Assembly: GCF_020283565.1 (NCBI RefSeq)
Contig: NC_060059.1
Coordinates: forward strand, 48,938,572 to 49,002,571
Source of the DNA: Trifolium pratense
Lineage: Eukaryota; Streptophyta; Magnoliopsida; Fabales; Fabaceae
DNA length: 64,000 nucleotides
Direction of reading: 5' to 3'
The notes below the pieces were generated by a model that searched no databases, was not told the origin of the DNA, and was given only the letters and a program-made list of their open reading frames with translations. This document shows, piece by piece, positions 1 through 10,800 of this stretch. The translations under genes and the position numbers were made by a program. The number at the start of each line of letters is the position of its first letter. The stretch's first letter is position 1.

Positions 1-405
1 TAGTCTCATGTTTTTTGCCAAACAGTAGTATAAGTTTAAAGGCTATACAGAATTTCTGTTTCTGTTTTTAAGGAAGGAATGATCGAACACCACTTCTTAC
101 TATTCCTCGATTTCTTATAATCATTGGCTGCCATTTCTTAGCTTCGGTTTAAATCCCTAAACAATTTTTCTCTCTATATGGTTAATGTTTCGCAGGGTTA
201 TATTTGAATTTTAATATATTAATGGAGAGGAGAATATGAGTAAACAGACTGAAACGTATAAAAACAAAATAGATTGTTGTAATTGTTTGAACCTAGTGAT
301 TTTACTGTATAGATATTTTATTTAGCACGTGGATTCGAACCCATGTTGTTTGAAGATATTTTTACTGATTTTGTACAGAATTTGATGGAGCCGTCCAACG
401 TTCGA
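1..405. other. Intergenic flank of the Copia insertion, no gene seen
   Basis: AT-rich DNA without a convincing reading frame. It continues after the Copia element at 5031, so 1-405 and 5031 onward were contiguous before the insertion. A short tRNA B-box-like string lies near 327-345 but no tRNA folds around it. Confidence 0.6.
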
Positions 406-644
406 TGTATTGAGTTAGTAATTTAAATGTTAGTTTGTTAGTTTGTTAGCTTGTTTGTAAAGTTAGTTAAGAGTTTGTTAATAACTACTCTACTATAGTT
501 AGTTAGTTAGAACTATGGTTACTTGCTAGTGAAGCTAGTATAAAAGCATTGTACATAACCATTTTTCATTAATGCCAATTACTTCTCTTTTACTCTAAAC
601 TCTTCTATCTCAATTCAATCCCAATACAAACTATTTCTCTAACA
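406..644 (+). repeat. 5' LTR of Copia element
   Basis: Begins TGTATTGAG and ends CTAACA (TG...CA). It holds runs of TTAGTTAGTT and a TATA-box match TATAAAA at 539-545, the likely core promoter of the genomic RNA, which would place transcription start around 565-575. It is 99% identical to the 3' LTR by eye. Confidence 0.93.
539..545 (+). promoter_or_regulatory. TATA box in 5' LTR
   Basis: TATAAAA in the middle of the LTR, the usual place of the Copia U3/R promoter. The same motif is in the 3' LTR near 4920. Function is inferred. Confidence 0.6.
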
Positions 645-647
645 AAT

Positions 648-661
648 TGGTATCTAGAGCC
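648..661 (+). other. Primer binding site (initiator Met tRNA type)
   Basis: TGGTATCTAGAGCC lies three bases after the 5' LTR. It matches the plant Copia consensus TGGTATCAGAGC except for a t/a change with one extra base, so priming by the 3' end of initiator Met tRNA is expected. Confidence 0.85.
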
Positions 662-701
662 CTAAAGATTCAATCTTGCTGCAAAAATCAAAAATTGAAT
701 C

Positions 702-3700
702 ATGATGAATCCTAACAATGTTCCATCGCAATTACCAAAATTGAAAGGAGACAATTGGGATCGGTGGAATATTCAGATGCAAGCAATCTTTGGATTTCAA
801 GAAGTGCTTGAAATCATTCAACAAGGTTATGCAGTGGTTGGTGATGAAGGGACTGCAGCTCAGAGAACAACATATGCAGCCAACAAGAAGAAAGATTGCA
901 AAGCAATCTATCTGATTCATCAAAGTGTTGATGAGGTGAACTTTGACAAGATTTCAACCTGCACAACTGCAAAACAAGCCTGGGATACATTGGAAAGATG
1001 CCATACAGGTGATGCAAAAGTGAAGAAAGTGAAACTTCAAGCATTGAGAAAGCAGTATGAACATGTGGAGATGGAAGAAACAGAAAAGATTGAAGATTTC
1101 TTCAACATAGTAAGAAATATCACAAACTCAATGTCCCTTAATGGAGAAGTAATTACTGATCAACAATTCTGTGAAAAGATCCTCAGATCTTTGCCCTCAA
1201 GGTTTGATTACATAGTCTGTACAGTAGAAGAAACCAAAGATCTAGCAACAATGACTCCAGCAGAATTAATGAGCACTCTACAAGCAAGAGAATTGAGACT
1301 CAGTACAAGAAATGAAGAGAAAGGTACAGATCAAGCCTTATTTGCAAATTCAAAAAAGAAGCATGGTGCTGGTAAGAACAATTGGCAGAAGAATAAAAAG
1401 AAAGAAGGCTTTGAAAATTCCAAAGGAAGTGACAAAACTGAATCCTCACACAAAGGAGGAGGAGGTTCTGGCAATCCAAAAAATTCAAAGAAATATAGCA
1501 AGAAAGATGTTGAATGCTATAACTGTGGAAAACATGGTCATTATGCAGATGAGTGCTGGTTTGCTAAAGGCAACAAAGGAAAGGGCAAGAAGAAATACAA
1601 TGATGCAGCCAATGCAGTAGAAGAGGAGGAAAAATCATCTTCAGATGAAGAAGATGATGTAAAGCTCATGATGGCTACATTGAATGAGATTAGTGACAAC
1701 ACATCAAACACTGATTACTGGTTTCTTGACACTGGTTGCTCAAATCACATGACCAGTCACAAAGATTGGCTAATTGAAATTGATGCCTCAAGAAAGAGCA
1801 AAGTGAGGTTTGCAGATGATAGAACATTGCAAGCAGAAGGAATAGGGAAATTAGTGATCAACAGAGATGATGGAAAGCATGTAATCATGGAAGATGTGCT
1901 CTATGTGCCAGGTATGAAAAGCAATCTCTTAAGCCTAGGCCAGTTAATCCAGAAAGGCTTTGCAGTAACAATGAAGAACAATTCATTAGCCTTGTTTGAT
2001 GCAAAGAAAAATCTGATATTGAAAACACCTCTGTCAAAGAACAGAACTTTTCAAATCAACATGACAACTGCAAAAGTCATGTGCCTAAGTGCAGTAGAAG
2101 CAGATGACAAAAACTGGATATGGCATGCTAGATATGGTCACTTGAACTTCAAGAGCTTGAGGGAATTAGGCACAAATCACATGGTTACTGGCTTACCAAT
2201 TATCAAAGTCCCTGATAATGTGTGCAAAGTGTGTATGATGGGTAAGCAAACCAGGAACTCATTCAAATCAGAAGTTGCTTCAAGAGCAAGGCAACAGTTA
2301 GAAGTGATATATTCTGATGTATGTGGACCATTTGAAGTACCATCACTTGGAGGTAACAAGTATTTCATTTCTTTTATTGATGAATTCAGTAGAATGATGT
2401 GGATTTACTTAATCAAAGCAAAGAATGAGTCATTTGATGTATTCAAAAGATTTAAGAAGAAAGTTGAAAAAGAGAGTGAAAAATCCATTAAGATCCTAAG
2501 GACTGATGGTGGAGGAGAGTACACATCAAATGAATTCAAACAATTTCTTGCTGATCAAGGAATTGAGCATGAAGTGACTGCACCATATACCCCTCAACAT
2601 AATGGTCTAGCTGAAAGAAGAAACAGAACAGTGATGAATATGGTTAGAAGTATGTTGAAAGAAAAATCTCTGCCAAGCAATCTTTGGGGTGAAGCAGTCA
2701 ACACTGCTGTGTACATTTTGAATAAATGTCCAACAAAGAAGCTAAACAACATTGTGCCTGAAGAAAAATGGAGTGGAAAGAAACCAAAAGTGAGTCATTT
2801 AAGAGTTTTTGGCTCAATATGCTACAGCCACATTCCTGACCAGAAAAGAACAAAGCTGCAAGACAAGAGCAGACAAATGATACTTGTTGGCTACCATCCC
2901 AGTGGAGCATATAAACTATATGATCCAATTAGAGAGAAAGTTGAACTTGGAAGGGATGTGAAAGTGTGTGAACTTGAAAACTGGGACTGGAAGGGCAAAT
3001 GTGTTGACAAAAGTGCCAACACCATTCCACTCATCACTAGTCAAGAAGAATATGATGTAGAGAACATCACTGCAAACACTGAAGCAAGCACAAGCTCAAA
3101 TAGTGTTGCAGATGGTTCAAAGAGAACCAGAGTTCCATCAACAAGACTGCAAGGTTTTGAAACCTACAGAGATGATGTGATTGATACAGAAGGAGATTTA
3201 GTACATTTTGCATTATTTGTAGATACTGAACCAGTTAGCTTTGAAGAAGCAATAGTAAGTAATGTCTGGAAGCAAGCCATGATTGATGAAATTAAAGCAA
3301 TTGAAAGAAACAACACATGGTGCTTGACTGACTTACCAACAAATAAGCAACAAATAGCAGTGAAATGGGTGTTTAAAGTCAAACTAGACTCTAATGGTTC
3401 AGTTGCAAAGCATAAGGCCAGGTTAGTAGCAAAAGGATTTTTGCAGAAAGCTGGCTTGGACTATCATGAAGTTTATGCACCAGTTGCTAGAATTGAGACA
3501 ATTAGACTAGTAGTAGCAATTGCAAGTGTGAAGAATTGGTCATTGTCTCAAATGGATGTAAAATCAGCATTCCTCAATGGACCCCTTGATGAGGAGGTAT
3601 ATGTATCTCAACCACCAGGTTTTATAAAAGAAGGAAAGGAAGGAATGGTGTATAAACTGAATAAGGCTCTATATGGATTAAAACAGGCTCCAAGAGCATG

Positions 3701-4781
3701 GAATAAAAGGATTGATGGATTCTTAATACAATCTGGTTTCAAGAAAAGTGTAGTTGAACATGGAGTATATGTGAAGCATAACTCAAGCACAGCAAAAATC
3801 TTAATCATCTGTCTTTATGTTGATGATCTCCTTGTTACTGGTAATGATACTAGTGACATAGCTACATTCAAAGAACTAATGCACTCTGAGTTTGAAATGA
3901 CAGATATGGGAAAACTGAACTACTTCCTAGGATTGCAATTTGAAGCAACTAGTAAAGGTATCTTGATGCATCAGAAGAAGTATATGAAAGAACTACTGCT
4001 AAAATTCAACATGCTTGAATGCAATCCTGCAGTGACACCAATAGAAGTAAATTCAAAATTGGATTTGGATGATAATGGTGAAACTGTGAATGAAACTCTC
4101 TATAAGCAGATGGTTGGATCACTCAGATACTTATGCAATAGCAGAACAGATCTAGCTTTTGCAGTTGGAGCTGTGAGTAGATTTGTAAACTCTCCAAAGA
4201 AATCTCACATGATAGCAGTAAAGAAAATCATGAGATATGTCAAAGGAACAATGGACTATGGCATATTACTTCCAAATACTCTCAGCAATGCAGTGAATAG
4301 ATTGGAAGGATTCTCAGACTCTGACTGGTGTGGTGATCATGTTGATAGAAGAAGCACAACAGGTTACATTTTCAAATTCTTAGATGCTTCAATCTCATGG
4401 TGCTCTAAGAAACAGCCAGTCATTGCTCTCTCATCCTGTGAGGCTGAATACATAGCATGTGCCTTTGCTGCTTGTCAAGGCATTTGGCTTGAATCTCTGC
4501 TAAAAGACATCAAAATTGAGCTGACTGAACCAATGCAGCTACTAGTAGATAACAAGTCAGCTATCAACTTGGCCAGAAATCCCATCTCTCATGGAAGAAG
4601 CAAACATATTGAAACAAGATTTCACTTCATCAGAGATCAAGTCAACAAGGGAAAGATTGTGCTATCTCATTGCCCTACTGATGAACAACAGGCTGATATC
4701 TTAACAAAGGGATTGAAGCATGACAGGTTCATGGGACTAAGGAACAAGCTTGGTGTAAAGAGTTTGGAACATTTGAATTAA
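702..4781 (+). CDS. Copia gag-pol polyprotein, intact
   Basis: 1359 aa with no stop or frameshift. Domains in order: N-terminal DUF4219/UBN2-type gag (about 10-230); a basic linker; CCHC zinc knuckle from C272 ([14 protein letters not shown]); acidic stretch; aspartic protease with DTG at 343-345; GAG-pre-integrase zinc finger beginning near W474 (WHARYGH); integrase core with the D-D-E residues in [15 protein letters not shown] and LAERRN; reverse transcriptase with YVDD from Y1039; RNase H with SDSDWCGD and [11 protein letters not shown]. Single-frame gag-pol of about 1350 aa is normal for plant Copia. All catalytic motifs are present, so the element may be autonomous. The second Met of the MMN start could equally be used. 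Confidence 0.97.
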   Translation: MMNPNNVPSQLPKLKGDNWDRWNIQMQAIFGFQEVLEIIQQGYAVVGDEGTAAQRTTYAANKKKDCKAIYLIHQSVDEVNFDKISTCTTAKQAWDTLERCHTGDAKVKKVKLQALRKQYEHVEMEETEKIEDFFNIVRNITNSMSLNGEVITDQQFCEKILRSLPSRFDYIVCTVEETKDLATMTPAELMSTLQARELRLSTRNEEKGTDQALFANSKKKHGAGKNNWQKNKKKEGFENSKGSDKTESSHKGGGGSGNPKNSKKYSKKDVECYNCGKHGHYADECWFAKGNKGKGKKKYNDAANAVEEEEKSSSDEEDDVKLMMATLNEISDNTSNTDYWFLDTGCSNHMTSHKDWLIEIDASRKSKVRFADDRTLQAEGIGKLVINRDDGKHVIMEDVLYVPGMKSNLLSLGQLIQKGFAVTMKNNSLALFDAKKNLILKTPLSKNRTFQINMTTAKVMCLSAVEADDKNWIWHARYGHLNFKSLRELGTNHMVTGLPIIKVPDNVCKVCMMGKQTRNSFKSEVASRARQQLEVIYSDVCGPFEVPSLGGNKYFISFIDEFSRMMWIYLIKAKNESFDVFKRFKKKVEKESEKSIKILRTDGGGEYTSNEFKQFLADQGIEHEVTAPYTPQHNGLAERRNRTVMNMVRSMLKEKSLPSNLWGEAVNTAVYILNKCPTKKLNNIVPEEKWSGKKPKVSHLRVFGSICYSHIPDQKRTKLQDKSRQMILVGYHPSGAYKLYDPIREKVELGRDVKVCELENWDWKGKCVDKSANTIPLITSQEEYDVENITANTEASTSSNSVADGSKRTRVPSTRLQGFETYRDDVIDTEGDLVHFALFVDTEPVSFEEAIVSNVWKQAMIDEIKAIERNNTWCLTDLPTNKQQIAVKWVFKVKLDSNGSVAKHKARLVAKGFLQKAGLDYHEVYAPVARIETIRLVVAIASVKNWSLSQMDVKSAFLNGPLDEEVYVSQPPGFIKEGKEGMVYKLNKALYGLKQAPRAWNKRIDGFLIQSGFKKSVVEHGVYVKHNSSTAKILIICLYVDDLLVTGNDTSDIATFKELMHSEFEMTDMGKLNYFLGLQFEATSKGILMHQKKYMKELLLKFNMLECNPAVTPIEVNSKLDLDDNGETVNETLYKQMVGSLRYLCNSRTDLAFAVGAVSRFVNSPKKSHMIAVKKIMRYVKGTMDYGILLPNTLSNAVNRLEGFSDSDWCGDHVDRRSTTGYIFKFLDASISWCSKKQPVIALSSCEAEYIACAFAACQGIWLESLLKDIKIELTEPMQLLVDNKSAINLARNPISHGRSKHIETRFHFIRDQVNKGKIVLSHCPTDEQQADILTKGLKHDRFMGLRNKLGVKSLEHLN

Positions 4782-4786
4782 GGAGG

Positions 4787-5025
4787 TGTATTGAGTTAGT
4801 AATTCAAATGTTAGTTTGTTAGTTTGTTAGCTTGTTTGTAAAGTTAGTTAAGAGTTTGTTAATAACTACTCTACTATAGTTAGTTAGTTAGAACTATGGT
4901 TACTTGCTAGTGAAGCTAGTATAAAAGCATTGTACATAACCATTTTTCATTAATGCCAATTACTTCTCTTTTACTCTAAACTCTTCTATCTCAATTCAAT
5001 CCCAATAGAAACTATTTCTCTAACA
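4787..5025 (+). repeat. 3' LTR of Copia element
   Basis: Same length as the 5' LTR and almost identical. It is preceded by the polypurine tract AAGGAGG (4780-4786), which overlaps the gag-pol stop codon, and followed by the target duplication CGATG (5026-5030). Confidence 0.93.
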
Positions 5026-5030
5026 CGATG

Positions 5031-6059
5031 TTCTTAAATGCAATGTTAATGCAAGCAAGCTTTAATCAAACCTCCTATACCACAAGTTTAGGCTAATGCA
5101 TTAGGGACATGGATGGAAGATTTGTGACAACATATTCAGGTTGGGACAATTCGGTGGTGAATTACATGAAGGGGAAGCAACTACACTGTAGTGCGATGCA
5201 ATGACTGCAATTTGTTGTGTTTGAAAGAGGCTTAAAAATCTTTGTTGAGTTTAGTGAAATTCTATCAAATATTAGAGAGCTTTTACTTTCTAACTACAAC
5301 TTTGTGGTTTAGTTTACAGCTTTCTTAAAAAATAATTGTAGTATAAAAAATTTGAATTCTCAAAAAACATTAAACTTTTTATTTAATATCAAAATACTCT
5401 TACAAAACAATTTCTACCACCATTTCTAAATGCAATCATGCAAAGTCACTAATAATTGTGTTTACATCAATGTGTTATATAAGAGAAAACTAGGGATGAC
5501 TGATGAGTTGCAGACTTGTAAAGAGAAAAATAGAGGAAGATGATGGGTGTGTGTTGATATGCAGCGAGATTGCAAGAAGAAAAGAATTTGCATACATGTA
5601 GTGATAAAAAAGTAGTGCGAGGACGGTTTGACAGAGAATTTGATACTTGATATGAGTAAGAGATACATACGCATAGAGAATTTGATCATTGATACTTACA
5701 TATCTTTGTACCAATTCATCAATTATCAACCGTATCAAATATCATTGTACCAAAATTCATAATTGATACTTGATACAATTATATGTTCACCGAGAGAGAA
5801 TAAGAAGCGGCAGACAAAACTAAGAATTTCGTATATATTTTTTGTTGGGCCTATTAGTCCCATAAAAAAATTATTTTGGGGCCCAAATTTTAGACTTATT
5901 TTCCTGGACCTAGGGCGGTCGCCCTCTTCGACCTCCCTCAAATACGGCCCTGTCCAGTGACCTGAATACCGGTGGTGAAAAACCAACAAAAATAAAAAAA
6001 TCTATATTAAGGGCACATGTTAACATTTATGATATATATGAGCATATTTCTCTTGACAT
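5031..6059. other. Intergenic DNA with MITE remnants
   Basis: No gene. Near 5920-5952 the plus strand reads like the end of a CAGGGCCG-type hAT MITE (complement of CAGGGCCGTATTTGAGGG), but no matching second end was found. At about 6006-6030 there is one end of the GGGCACATGTTAACA family that recurs at 20126 and 24160. Confidence 0.4.
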
Positions 6060-6430
6060 AAGTATATTCCCTTTCGCAAAACCTCTACACCAATTTTTTT
6101 TTATCTTCCCTAAATTTGTCATATCAAACTCAATCTTCATTGACTTCTTAAAGCTTTCAAACATGCATGCATCGTTCCCGATAAAGATCAAGTCATCAAC
6201 ATACAAACTTACAAATAAAAATATTTTGCCTTCTGTTTTGACAAAAAGAGTATGATCATAATTGCATCTTTCAAATCCTTCCTTAACAAAGTATGCTTCA
6301 ATTTTGTTATATCAAGCTCGAGGTGCTTATTTAAACCCATATAAAGCTTTCTTAAGCTTGTAGACTTTTTATTCTTCATCATTTCGAACATTTCGAACTT
6401 CACTTTACTCTCGACTCTTTGCGATGTCTT
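6040..6430 (-). pseudogene. Decayed Copia reverse-transcriptase fragment
   Basis: Reading the minus strand downward from about 6395 gives a recognisable Copia RT: VYKLKKALYGFK followed by a stop where the family has Q, then APRA, then SLYVDDLIFIGND, then IEFDMTNLGK. Stops replace family residues and no LTR is visible on either side, so this is an old truncated insertion. It differs from both other Copia elements in the window (YVDDLIFIG against YVDDLLVTG). Confidence 0.8.
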
Positions 6431-7840
6431 TGTAAGAAAAACTCTTAAAAGTCAATACATTTTAATAAAATATTTTTTAAAAAATTATGTCAATATAGTC
6501 TCGTAAAATCTCAATCCAATATACTACCTCTAAAGTTTGTCAGTTTAGAAGTACCGAAAAAGAAAATCATATGAAATTGGCGGCAAGCCGTGAACACTAT
6601 AGAGCGGCAATTTCACCATGAAACCTCTCATCTCTCTTTTCTAGCATCATGAATTTCAATCTTATTCAATTTTCACTCGAATCGCTTAGCTTCTTCTTTC
6701 CATGCTAGCAAATTTGAAAGGTACAGTTATGAAGACCTCCACTCCATATAGCGATTATTTCAAATTTTCATTTCATATAACTGTCTTCTTGCTACACTCT
6801 AATTATTGTCTTTATTTATTTGTGTTCACATTTTTATAAGTAAGCTTGTATTTCTTTTGTCGTTAATCCTTTTATTTTCATAGGAATGAGTGGAAGTTGG
6901 AGTTCGGTAAAGTCCGATAAGTTACTGAAATTGAATTTAAGTTCTTTCGAAAATTCATTCTTAGGAGCCGACCGAAAGCTCATTAGTCATTTAATTGTAA
7001 ACAGCTATTTCTAGCATACAACTTATTCGTAATTCTATATGATTTTGATGGTTTTCAGTTTAGATTTGACTAGAGACATTGTTGTTGCTAATTTCACTAG
7101 CTTAGAAAATTATGAACGCATAATGATCTATATTTTTGTTGTTATTAGAATCAAAATTTGGGATAATATAAGTTAATTAAGAGAAGACATTGTTTTTAGC
7201 AGTGTTGATGCAAATTCTAATTAAATTTGCAAGTCATATCTTGACTGAAAAAAGTCAATATTACTATGTCGGACATCTTGGTCTAGGTTTGAACCTTAAA
7301 TCTCGCATTTGTATGTGAATTTAAGTCCGTACTTTCAGTGCCAATAAATAGAGTAAAAATTTCCACACAACGCTTGCAAAATTGGGTTCGAAAATTCAAA
7401 TCAAGATACTTCAATATTCTAGAGCGTATCACCACAAGAGTTGGGGGAAGAAAATATCCAACATGTACGTTTTGATCTGGCATTACATTATCATTATTAA
7501 TTTATTATCATTATCATTGAAAACAAGAGGCCTAGAGCCTATGGTTATGAAGGACTACAAGACACGATATTGACACTGACATATCGACACAGGTGATGAT
7601 TTAAAAAAAATAATTGAATGTAAACATGTATCAGTGTCATATCAGCATCAGGACACCAATATGTATCTGACACCAGACACCTTTAATGAGCTGTATAGAC
7701 ATGATGCTACCGATGATACAGTACATTAAAAAAAAAACCTAATTGGTCTATAGAATGATAAAAGAAAAGCATAATGACTTTGTCATTATCATATACATAC
7801 ATGCTACCAGGCAACACAATAATACAGACTAGTGTAGTTT
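6431..7840. other. Intergenic DNA downstream of the demethylase gene
   Basis: AT-rich, no gene seen. It includes one diverged copy of the GACAC-rich MITE (about 7557-7715). The 3' UTR and polyadenylation site of the minus-strand demethylase gene must lie here, but no clear end signal is visible. Confidence 0.4.
7557..7715. repeat. Diverged GACAC-rich MITE, copy 1
   Basis: Shares the block gacatatcgacac with a run like aataatttgaaaaa and further gacacc strings with the copies at 16640-16812 and 42429-42597. The ends have decayed. The family is inferred from these three copies only. Confidence 0.5.
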
Positions 7841-10800
7841 TCATGCTGTTCCTATCTCCTGAAGGCTGTGACTGTTCAAAATCAGTTCAGGTTGTTCAGA
7901 ATCTGGTTTCGGTTCTGGTGATTTCTCCGCCAGACTATCAGCATTTGGTTTCGGTACTTGTGATTTCTTCGTCGTACTTTCAGAGTTTGGTTTCGGTCCT
8001 CGTGATTTCTTTGCCGTAATTTCAGGATTCGGTTTAGGTACTTGTGAGTTCTTCGCCGGGCTTGACTCCTTCGCCTTCTCTTTGGCGGCTTGGGCCAATT
8101 TGCTAGCTGGAAAGTGCAGTCGAGCCATCAAAGGGCGGGGTGCCCGCGTTTTCCTTTCAAATCCTCGTACACAGATATATCCTGTAAAGCATTTTCAGCA
8201 TCTGTTAGGTTATCTGGACATTTACTTTCTCTATTCAGATATTACATTGCTTCCTCTCATCAGCGAAAAATGGCTTTTTAATTTTTCAAGCAAATAAAAG
8301 AAGAGCTATTTAGAGCATCTATGCCTTATTAATGTTAACTTTCAAGCCCTTATACCTAGTTTGCGTTGTATTTCATAGAAGTAACTCGTACTGATATTAA
8401 CCTAAGCGATAGATGAGAGGAGGCAAATTATAGTAGCATTGGCATGCATCATGTTTCTATCAATTAATTTGTAGAAATGTGTTTCTTTAGTATTCAATCC
8501 AATAGCATGCCAAAAGAAATTCAAACTGATGTTAATGACACCATTAAAAACAAGCTAAAGAGGGATATTCAATTAGCAATGCAGGATTATATTCTTTGAA
8601 TATTAAATCTTACCTCTCCAAAAGGCCTGTTGAATTTCTTGTGTTGTTAAACCTGTTTGTCCAAAAAAGTAAATCAGCTTCATCATTTGACATACAGTAA
8701 AGTATGCCATCATATATTACCATGGTATGCATTCCTTACCTTTAAATATTGACGTTGTGGAGGTTCCAAAATATACCGTTCGTCTACCGAGGTTCCAGAT
8801 CCAACTTCGGGGAACACTAACAGGATTAAGGCTGGACTCATGGTCAGCAAATACCTATTTCGACTGACACATGTTAGTGGTGCTTAAATTGTAAACATGC
8901 AAATATAAAAGGGATGTAAATTTAGAAATATGTGATTTCACACGATTTTACCTCGTTCACCTGGAAATAGGTGCCATTTAGTGGAAAACTCCCACGCATA
9001 GCTGTTCGACATGGTATCTGTTCATATTTATTACGAGAATTAGTAATGTATAAGAATTAATAAACATGTGGTTAAAATCATTAATTTGATACGCATTCAG
9101 ACCAGAAGTGTGCCTCTAACTATCTGTGAATTTGCTTCTCGGAAACTGTTGCAAGAGAAACATTCCTTCTCGTTGCAGAGCTGTCCACATTCTTCGTGAA
9201 AGCTGCATTTGCATTCCGGCGCCTGTGTGGAATCTGCTGTCTCTCCTAATTTTATATTTTATTTGGCAAAACGAGTTAGAAAATACCAGAAAATTGAAAC
9301 AATCATATATTTTAAAATTTCCCAATTTATTTTGGTGCATAGTTCTAAAAATGACTTCTCAGGGTAATGAAACCATTATTTTTGTCTACCTGGAGTCCAT
9401 ATAGCAAGAAGATATTTGCCAGGATCATCAGGTTCTCGTGTTTCCCACTGTAATGCACAAATAGTTAATAAAAGTTGGACATATAAGATAAAATAGATTT
9501 ACAAATGCAATAATAACTAACCCCTTCCAGAAGAGGATGATTATCCGGGAGTTCATAACTGTATGAAAAGAACACAATATATATCAGCATAAGTTGTTAG
9601 AAACTTTTTCACTACTACAGTATGGTAACCTTCATGTATGTATTATTTCCATGTTATTGCATTTGTGCACTCGCAGGGCATTTAGTTGGAAATAAGTTAT
9701 GTTACTTACACACAATGCTCTGTTCGTAATCGGCTAACATTCTTTAGCTTGGGCACAGGAATGGATGCAGCTTGTGTATTCAAAGCAACCAGAGCCTTTG
9801 ACATTTCACCTTCTTGAAGTTCCATGTTTCTTTGCATATAGTTTTGTAAATTCAGAGTGAACTCCTCTATGTTAAGTTCAATGGTCGGAATTTCACACTT
9901 GTCATCATAGAAGGAATCCTCTATATCACTTAGTTCAACTTGAGGACATTCTGGTTCTGGACTTGCCGGCTCTTCAATGATAGGTTGGCAGATATTTACT
10001 TCAAATTTTGCCAGTTGTCCGCTCACTTCTGTTTGGGGAATTTCTTCCACTTGATTTGTGTTCCCAGGAAGAGGCAAGGGCAACTGACTCATGACTACAG
10101 GTGGGTTCTCATCAGCCGCAATATTTCCAGCTACACTAACTATATTCTTCTGCTCTGGTCCAGGCAGGGCAAGCCTTGCACTGCAAGCAAATAAAGCTTC
10201 TGTTATTGATCTTATATCATAATTTGCCGTACATGCATATTGTTGGTTTTTTAGTGCGGTACGGAGAAAAATTTCAGATTTCACCTAAGTATCCATTTCT
10301 TAAATGCCTTCTAGAATTCTAACGTATGAGAATGGAGTTCTAAATGATGCTGCATAGTTTTTCTGCTCTGAGATTTTTAATAATTATATGCATACCTCGC
10401 AAATGCACTGGCAAAGTGTCGACATTCTGCTCTCATTGGGCATGCATTACAATTTGGTTTACTTTTTGTACAGAAGACCTGCATTCATCATAGTTCATGT
10501 TCAAATCATGATATGTTTCAGTTAAATTGGGTCAATCTATCGTAAGAAAATGCAATTTACCTTTCCAAATGTAATCATCTGGTAATGTAGCTCATATCTG
10601 TAATATATCGCAATTGCAAATAAAACATAAAAAGTAATAATCAATAGATATATATTAGCCTTGCCAAACTTACAGAAACAAATAAAATATAAGTACTTGT
10701 TTCTATTCTTTTGCTATATAAATTCAAAAGAAGTATTTACAATGTTTTTTGATCTAGCTTGCACAATCGAGGCCAGAGATACTTTTGTATCGACTCCAAC

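Larger units (their letters stand above)
406..5025 (+). mobile_element. Complete Ty1/Copia LTR retrotransposon
   Basis: Full-length element with two 239-bp LTRs (406-644 and 4787-5025), an initiator-Met-tRNA-type primer binding site directly after the 5' LTR, one uninterrupted gag-pol frame (702-4781) and a purine-rich tract just before the 3' LTR. The LTRs differ at only two positions that I can see (a t/c near the start and a c/g near the end), so the insertion is young. The 5-bp CGATG after the 3' LTR (5026-5030) also occurs at 403-407, where it overlaps the first TG of the 5' LTR. The target duplication is therefore present, but two bases seem lost at the 5' junction. Domain order protease-integrase-RT-RNase H is that of Copia, not Gypsy. 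Confidence 0.96.

Noticed and set aside
324..346. tRNA B-box-like string tggattcgaaccca
   Set aside because: No acceptor stem, D or anticodon arms can be folded around it, and no SINE body follows.
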